DNA of 20,160 nt from Cytidiella melzeri (taxonomy: Eukaryota > Basidiomycota > Agaricomycetes > Polyporales > Irpicaceae). Position 1 is the stretch's first letter; each line of letters opens with the position of its first letter. The translations under genes were made by a program, and so were the position numbers. The stretch is taken from assembly GCA_022592445.1 (NCBI GenBank), contig JABYQR010000558.1, positions 1 to 20,160 on the forward strand, in the 5' to 3' direction. Shown in pieces: positions 15,155-20,160 of this stretch. Under the pieces are notes generated by a model. That model did not search any database. It saw nothing but the letters and a program-made list of their open reading frames with translations, and was not told the origin of the DNA.

Positions 15155-15927
15155 CGTTGTGTAACCCCTGGGTTTATATCTCCTCCCCCACCGTTGATAC
15201 GCCCGGAAATCGGCTAGGCGCGGAGACCCGGCAGCAGCCCGCCATTTGCGCGGCCCGCGTCATCCTGAGTGGCAAGTCCCTCCACTTTCCCAGTGTCACG
15301 GGCACGAGGAGTTCACCGAGGTCACGAGGAGTCCGCCGAGGATCCGAGGACTTGACAAGGAGCAACGCGCCGGAAACATCCGAGGCCGAGGAATTGCACC
15401 GAACTCTGACTCACAGACACGTCCCTTTTGCATTGGAGCATGGGCCGGCCAGCCACCAAGAGTTTTGGACGCGAGTCGGACCAACGGTAGAAGAAACTTG
15501 ACGCGCGAACCCCGTTTCAGGAAGGCTCCTATCACGTCACGCTGTGCAACTCTTGGACGGCGCCTCATCACCTGCTTGCGACGGTTGGCGCCTCTTCAGC
15601 GCAGGGGCGCGCGCCGCTACTCCGAGTCGACCAATGCTGTGTCCCGCCAGGCGTCGACTCGCTGGACATTTTGCCTCCGCAGACGGAAGTATTCTGCCAC
15701 CCCGTTTCCTCGCTCTTGCGTTTGGGTTTAGGACATAGAAGGAAAGGTTTAGGAGAGGGCCAGTAGGGTATATAAAAAGGTGTTGTTTGTACTGCGTAGG
15801 GAATCAATCAATCCCCACCCCAGTTTCCAGAGTTCACTTTACGCTTTGCGTTCGCGTCGAGGGAGTCTCTTCGTGCCCATAGCTGTAGCTTCTGCTGCGT
15901 TGTCTCATTGCGACCTCTTCCACGTTT
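15155..15927. other. GC-rich stretch with a promoter-like end
   Basis: TGTAACCCC near 15160 could be the start of another LTR, but no matching end was found. Overlapping open frames on both strands look like by-products of GC-rich DNA. A TATA box lies at 15769-15777, before the next ORF. Confidence 0.4.
15769..15777 (+). promoter_or_regulatory. TATA box upstream of the 180-aa ORF
   Basis: TATATAAAA about 150 bp upstream of the ATG at 15928. No ATG lies between them on this strand as far as I can see, so the ORF would be first on the transcript. Confidence 0.5.
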
Positions 15928-16470
15928 ATGTCCGCTGCGTCTAACAACGACAACCCGCTTCGAGTCTGCCGTTACTGTCCCACTGTTCCCCACTTACCCG
16001 ACGGTTGCTGCCCTTACCGCCAGCGCCCGCGCGAGGTTCTACGCCGTTATCCCATCATCCCCGCGCCCACGCCGCCGCCAGAACCCTCAGCCACGCCTAT
16101 GGTCTCCCCTGAGAGATCAACTCCTAAATCACCCTCGCCAGCGTCGTCCGTTGCCTCCGTCGCGGACTCGCTTGATAACTGCTCCTATTGCGACACTCAG
16201 AGCGACCACCCAATTCCCCTACGTACAGGACCTTTCGTCCCGCTCGACTGCGATCGCCCGCGCCTGCCGCACCCAGATTGCTGGCTATCTCCAGACTTTG
16301 AAGGCGAGGATCACGAGTGCGAACTAGTACAGTTCAATCTTACCAGCTCTACCAACATCGTTGTTGGCCACGCATTCGCCTGTAATACGCATCGCCGCTC
16401 AGGAGGTGTGGTTCTACACTACCGCCCCGCGCGCAGTCTGTCGAGTCCAATTGACGGCAATCTCACATAG
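15928..16470 (+). CDS. Unrecognised 180-aa cysteine-rich, zinc-knuckle-like protein
   Basis: I do not recognise this protein. It starts MSAASNNDNPLRVCRYC and contains C14-x2-C17-x4-H22-x4-C27, the spacing of a retroviral-type CCHC knuckle. A proline/serine-rich linker follows (about 44-76). A second related motif CSYC...H (C85, C88, H94) and further cysteines at 108, 118, 131 and 142 come next, so CxYC-x4/5-H-x-P occurs twice. There is no signal peptide or membrane segment. The start is the first ATG after a TATA box, in a weak context (GTTTATGT). It could be a nucleic-acid-binding product of an unknown retroelement, or a chance ORF in GC-rich DNA. Its neighbours are all transposon remnants. 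Confidence 0.4.
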   Translation: MSAASNNDNPLRVCRYCPTVPHLPDGCCPYRQRPREVLRRYPIIPAPTPPPEPSATPMVSPERSTPKSPSPASSVASVADSLDNCSYCDTQSDHPIPLRTGPFVPLDCDRPRLPHPDCWLSPDFEGEDHECELVQFNLTSSTNIVVGHAFACNTHRRSGGVVLHYRPARSLSSPIDGNLT

Positions 16471-17391
16471 CCTTCCGCTGCGACCCGCGCGTCATTAGTT
16501 TATCTTTCTCTTATGTTTCCTTTCGGCTTCGTTATACTGCGTTTGCTTTTTAACTGCGTTATTTTACTGCATTACTGCGTTGCGTTTCACTTTCACTGCG
16601 TCGAGCTTACTGCGTTCACTTTCACTGCGCCCACGTTTTACAGCAACTTCTTCATCTTCACCAGCGACCGCGTTTTGTGTTCGAGATTCATATTGCGCCT
16701 GCGTTTATCTTCTGCATCCCTCTGCGCGCCGTTTTCCTACAAGTTGCGCCATCTCCCGCGCGTTCTCTTGGAGCCGCGCTATAACTCTTTCGCTTTCACC
16801 GCGCCGACTTGCCTTTTACCCGCGATACGCGTGGTAGTTGCCCACCTAGCTCCCTGCGCATACACTTTATCATAAACCTTGTTGCTCTTTTAGCACAAGT
16901 AAAACTAGGACTCTAAGACCACCTCGCACACTTTAACACTTCTGCGCTTCCACACCTTTACACTTCTATTGCCACTTCGTGGGTGGTTGTGTTGTCTTTA
17001 AGGTTGTTCTTAGTTTGAAGCGTGATTCAGTGTCTCACCGTTTACAAGAGTTTATTCCTGTTTGACGAGTACGTCTCCGGTCTCATCATACCGTTGAGCT
17101 ACCACTTACGTCGACTGTTTGAACCCCCTTGTGTTGTCTAGTGCCTAAAGACACGCGCTCCCGTTTATCCAAGGACCTCTCTACGAACGAGCCTCAGCGC
17201 AAGAGGTGCCTCCCCCTATCTTTCCTCAGAGGTGCCTCCCGGGTCATCTGGGTGCTTAGAGTCCCTTTTCTGGTGGCTCTCAGAACCACAAACCGAGCAG
17301 CGCTTGCTCATCTCCTTCTTCCATTTCTGGAAGATCTCCTGTTTGCCTAGTCCCCAAAGAGCGCATTGAAGGAGGCGGAGAAACAAGAGGC
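16471..17391. other. Pyrimidine-rich region without a clear gene
   Basis: 16540-16635 carries repeated ACTGCGTT / CACTGCG words in a T/C-rich strand. The plus-strand stretch 17129-17391 is coding-like in composition, with one frame reading SPKSALKEAEKQE just before the element 3 LTR, but no domain is recognisable. It may be the beginning of a gag cut off by element 3. Confidence 0.35.
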
Positions 17392-18149
17392 TGACACGGA
17401 GACAGGGCTCAACGTGACAAGCAGGGACACGATGTGGATGTCGACAAGGAGGTGGTGGCAGGCGTGAAGCACAGTGCGTTCACCAGCTATCAAACTTATG
17501 CAGAAATCTAGCCCAGTAAAGACCAAGTTAGTATTGATACTACTCGCTATGTAGTACAAGAGGGGTGTTGCTTACCTAGCCCAGTAAAGACCAAGAGGTC
17601 GAGATGAGGGCTAGGAGCGTACATGTAGCTGTATATATAGACTTCAGGGACCTGCGCACAGACCATGTTGAGGGCAGGCTTTGCAAGAAGCCGTGTGAAC
17701 GAAGAACAAAAGAACTACCTAAAGGAGAACAATAGCTATTGTCTAGACCTTGCCAGGAACTCTACCCGTGAGAGAATCTATCTAAAAGGAGACCAACTAT
17801 TGTATTCCATTCCCACACCTGTGAGAACATCCTTCCATAAAGAGAACAATAGGGAAAGAACAATAAGGAGCCCATGTGGACGGTATCTATGACGTCAAAC
17901 CCTAGCTATGGGCTGAGCCATGTGCTTGTAGCCATGTGGTCTTACTTAAGCTAAGTCACATGCCAGTGTGACGTAGTAGCAAGTAATGTGACCGTGTGGA
18001 GCATCTAAGCCACGTGATACGGGCGCTTAATAGACGTGCAAAGGAGTTTATGCAGAGAGAATTGAAACTAGGTTGTAGCCCGGAGTTTTACAGATAAAAA
18101 CAAGAGGTAAATTGCGAAAATTAAGGGCTAGTCAGGGCCATCCATGACA
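17392..18149 (-). repeat. 3' LTR of element 3 (758 bp)
   Basis: The minus strand starts TGTCATGG and ends GTGTCA. It is inverted relative to the element 4 LTR, with an extra short duplication near 17915-17930. TATATATA is at 17632-17639, ATCTCGACCT (predicted RNA start) at 17605-17596, the ACAATAG palindrome at 17729-17742, CACGTG at 18011-18016 and the TAAGCGC complement at 18023-18029. The TTTACTGGGCTAG repeats are at 17508-17520 and 17576-17588. Confidence 0.88.
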
Positions 18150-18166
18150 TTACCCCCCTCCTAAAA
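18150..18166 (-). other. Polypurine tract of element 3
   Basis: Minus strand TTTTAGGAGGGGGGTAA before the LTR, the same as in element 2. It supports the LTR boundary and the relationship of the two elements. Confidence 0.85.
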
Positions 18167-18314
18167 TCGAGCGTCCTCGCGAAGCATCACTGTGCTGTGG
18201 TGATAGAGGTCTTCTACCCGTCTACGGGGATTCAGCAGAATTGCCCCGATTGTCTAGTCAGAAGGATGCTAGGAAGTTTCTCCCCTTCTGGTGTCGTTGA
18301 CTCGACGTTACCCG

Positions 18315-19004
18315 TCAGTGTGATGTTCTTGAGATATCCAGACCGATGTGTTTGCCTTCATCCCAGCTAAGATCGTATGTAGATGGATAGATCGTGCGAA
18401 GGAAAGCGGGGTCGGTCTGGGTATTGAATTCCCGAAAGTGCGAGCGGAGATCCGCGAAGAGTGAAGCTTTGATGACCCGGGGCGCTCCGGGGTTTGCTTT
18501 GTAGAAGTCGTCAATCGCTTCTTGACTATTCTCGAGGTTTTCTACTGGTTCCCAGCTATTGTGTCCGTCTGAATACCCTTCCCATTTGACTAGGAATTGT
18601 AGTTTCTTCCACCGTCCGTGTAGCCTGCTGTCTAGCACTTTCTCAACGACGTACTGCTCTTCTCCGTCTATGACGATAGGATCAGGAGGTGGAGGTACGT
18701 CTTTGCCGTTGTCGTGCCAGGGACTTAGACGGTTGATGTGGAAGACGGGGTGGATTCGGAGATAGCTGGGTAGATCGAGTTTGTAATCGAGATCGCCAAT
18801 GCGTTCAATGACCTTGTACGGGCCGAGTTGTCGAGGACCGAGTTTAGGAGTAGCCTGGTGAATCTGGACGTTCTTAGCGTTCAGCCAGACCATGTCCCCT
18901 ACTTGGAAGACGCGTGGAGAGTGCTTCTCAGACTCATAGAGTTGCTTCATCTTTTCTTTGCTTAGACGAAGAGCTGCTTCGGTCTCTTTGCGTACTCGAG
19001 CCAT
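18315..19004 (-). CDS. Element 3 integrase C-terminus with chromodomain
   Basis: C-terminal part of Pol that targets integration. It reads MARVRKETEAALRLSKEKMK, then VGDMVWLNAKNVQIH and the GPY/F module (LGPRQLGPYKV, residues about 55-65, followed by HPVFHINRLSPW). The chromodomain (about 117-168) has FLVKWEGY and NSWEPVENL, and its cage aromatic positions are Y118, W141 and W151-like. The tail ends ISRTSH with a stop at 18315-18317. The same frame continues upstream through YGYRPDFTIPVGKRS to about 19105, so the listed M is internal. The polypurine tract and LTR follow about 150 bp downstream. A plausible complete C-terminus with no break in this segment. Confidence 0.93.
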   Translation of the reverse strand: MARVRKETEAALRLSKEKMKQLYESEKHSPRVFQVGDMVWLNAKNVQIHQATPKLGPRQLGPYKVIERIGDLDYKLDLPSYLRIHPVFHINRLSPWHDNGKDVPPPPDPIVIDGEEQYVVEKVLDSRLHGRWKKLQFLVKWEGYSDGHNSWEPVENLENSQEAIDDFYKANPGAPRVIKASLFADLRSHFREFNTQTDPAFLRTIYPSTYDLSWDEGKHIGLDISRTSH

Positions 19005-19510
19005 ATTGTCAAGGCGCTCATCGAGTGATGGGATATTGCTTCGCTTGCCGACTGGTATGGTGAAGTCGGGGCGATATCCATAGATGACTTCAAACGGTGT
19101 TTGGAATTACCCGCATGTACTCGCGAGTTGAGTGCAAACTCAGCCGCCGGAGATGATCGACCCAGTCGTCTTGTCGTTGCTGACAGAATAGACGAGGTAT
19201 TGTTCGATATCCTGGTTTTTGCGTTCGACTTTGCCATTTCCTTGCGGATGATAGGCGGTCGTAAAACCAGTCTCTATGCCCAGGCGGTGATAGAGCGCAC
19301 GCATGAAGCGCGCTGAAACTGGGGTCCTCGGTCAGAGAACACCTTCTTGGGAATGCCGTGAAGTCGGAATACTTCTTGTAGTGTAGATCGGCAATCCCCT
19401 CAGCGTTAACCTTAGTGGTGTAGGGATGATGTGCGTTTGATCGGAGTAATGGTCGACGTAGACCGCGATCGAATCAAATCCCTTAGAGGTGGTAGCTGAG
19501 TGATGAGATC
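19005..19510 (-). pseudogene. Element 3 integrase core, fragmented
   Basis: The catalytic core is spread over all three minus frames. Reading down: SKGFDSIAVYVDHYSDQTH (frame changed near 19508), KVNAEGIADLHYK (changed near 19425), VFSDRGPQF with the second catalytic Asp (changed near 19385), HPQGNGKVERKNQDIEQYL with the catalytic Glu (changed near 19320), CQQRQDDWVDHL (changed near 19190), AAEFALNSRVHAG (changed near 19150) and the next segment from about 19110. Each change is equivalent to one missing base. All catalytic residues exist, but no frame contains them together. Confidence 0.85.
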
Positions 19511-19936
19511 TACTCCGATGTGTTCCCAAGGTCCGGCCGGAGTTTCCTGAGGCTGTAGTACTGCTTTAGGGTGTGGAGCTGACTTGTAGCGTTGGCAGCG
19601 ATCACAACCTAGTACGTAAGTCTCAATGAAGGCATTCATCTTCGGCCACCAATAGTGTCGTGAGACTAGCTCTATGGTGCCGTGTTTGCCCGGATGACCA
19701 GCCGCGGGTGTGTCATGGCAAGATTTGACGATTTCGTGACGGAGCTCTTTGTTGTTAGGGATATAGAGTTTTCCCTTGTAATAGATGAGCCCGTCACTCT
19801 CTTCCCATTCGAGTAAACCGCCGACAAGTTTGCGAGGACCCTTCTTGCGAAGGGTAGCGAGAGCTTGTGCGACTTCTGCTTCTTGCTCCGTGCATTCTCG
19901 GATCTTTGATTCGAGTGGAGAAGCAGTGCGAGGCAC
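19495..19936 (-). CDS. Element 3 integrase zinc-binding domain and start of core
   Basis: Reads ASPLESKIRECTEQEAEVAQ, then LEWEESDGLIYYKGKLYIP and the HHCC domain with H74-H94 region residues and C111-x2-C114 (GCDRCQRYK). It then enters the integrase core with GVDLITQLPP, where Asp at residue 143 is the first catalytic acid. After that the frame is lost near 19508, and the remaining residues to 19412 are out of frame. It is very similar in order and wording to residues about 186-335 of the element 2 protein, so the two elements are related within one clade. Confidence 0.9.
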
Positions 19937-20160
19937 TAGTAGCGAGGATCCGGAAGTGTTCCGGTTTTAGTACCACTGATCCTTGTTGTCTTCTTCGTCC
20001 GTGACAGCGTGAGAGTGAAGACGAGAGAGAGGATCAGCGTGTATCATGGTACTACCGGGCTTGTGTACCAACACGAAGTCGAAGTCAGCCAAAAGTAATG
20101 ACCAACGTGCTTGACGTCGAGTGAGATGTTGCGCAGTCTTCCAGTACTGCAGGTTTGCGT
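19937..20160 (-). pseudogene. Element 3 end of RNase H and linker (partial)
   Basis: From the window edge the minus strand reads QYWKTAQHLTRRQARWSLLL and VLVHKPGSTMIHADPLSRL, the end of a gypsy RNase H (compare QYWQTAQDLSRRQARWSLYL in element 2). An acidic linker then reaches DNKDQW. A one-base loss near 19976 separates it from VVLKPEHFRILA, and another frame change near 19940 separates that from the integrase segment. The rest of pol lies outside the window. Confidence 0.85.

Larger units (their letters stand above)
17392..20160 (-). mobile_element. Element 3: Ty3/gypsy chromovirus, 3' part
   Basis: Minus-strand element that continues beyond the right end of the window. Present are the end of RNase H, the integrase zinc domain, the integrase core, a GPY module, a chromodomain, the polypurine tract and the 3' LTR. 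It resembles element 2 throughout but has a different LTR, the family seen in element 4. The left flank GAGGC (17387-17391) is the candidate target duplication, with its partner outside the window. Confidence 0.88.

Noticed and set aside
15157..15738. Several overlapping ORFs on both strands
   Set aside because: They overlap each other in GC-rich sequence with no motif, start context or homology that I can support.
15160..17046. A 1.9-kb LTR from TGTAACCCC to TTTACA
   Set aside because: The terminal bases look suitable but there is no matching target duplication, second copy, primer site or polypurine tract.
17075..17130. tRNA-like A-box and B-box words on the minus strand
   Set aside because: TAGCTCAACGG and GGTTCAAAC occur in the wrong order for a tRNA gene, and no acceptor or anticodon stem can be drawn.

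Overview
The window is retrotransposon-dense nuclear DNA, most likely from a filamentous basidiomycete. The grounds are short GT-AG introns, Ty3/gypsy chromoviruses with Tf-type polyproteins and agaricomycete-style Gag. A Rhizoctonia-like fungus is my best guess, but it rests on protein resemblance only. I see no confident host gene, tRNA, rRNA or CRISPR array.

Layout. (1) Element 1 is a minus-strand Ty3/gypsy copy. Its gag and protease lie at 1-1893 and its left end is outside the window. Its 5' part resumes at 9621-11830 (an upstream accessory ORF, a primer site and a putative 5' LTR). (2) Element 2 is a full-length minus-strand gypsy chromovirus at 1912-9615, nested in the leader of element 1 just before its gag start codon. 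It has 5-bp target duplications (TTAGT), two nearly identical LTRs, a polypurine tract, a primer site, an upstream accessory ORF, gag, protease, RT, RNase H, integrase and chromodomain. (3) 11831-14411 holds a four-copy tandem repeat, a gene-poor AT-rich stretch and the broken 3' end of a DDE transposase gene with an intron. (4) A plus-strand LTR with primer site (element 4, 14412-15154) cuts that transposase. (5) 15155-17391 is GC-richer and has a TATA box and an unrecognised 180-aa cysteine-rich ORF. (6) Element 3, minus strand, 17392 to the window end, has a 3' LTR of the same family as element 4, a polypurine tract, chromodomain, integrase and the end of RNase H.

How the parts work together. 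In elements 1, 2 and 4 the bases after the LTR are complementary to the predicted 5' end of the element's own RNA, 30-35 nt downstream of the TATA box. This is the arrangement of Tf1-type self-priming. Elements 1 and 2 both carry an extra ORF between LTR and gag with similar ends. In element 2 its AUG would be created by removing a 69-nt leader intron. The U3 regions share AACAATAG, TAAGCGC and CACGTG sites.

Caution. Elements 2 and 3 are interrupted by many small frame changes, almost all equivalent to one-base losses and often in homopolymers, although the LTRs of element 2 are nearly identical. Uncorrected long-read errors are a serious alternative to real decay. Element 1 shows the same shifts in its upstream ORF, while its gag-protease stretch has none but contains two TGA codons.
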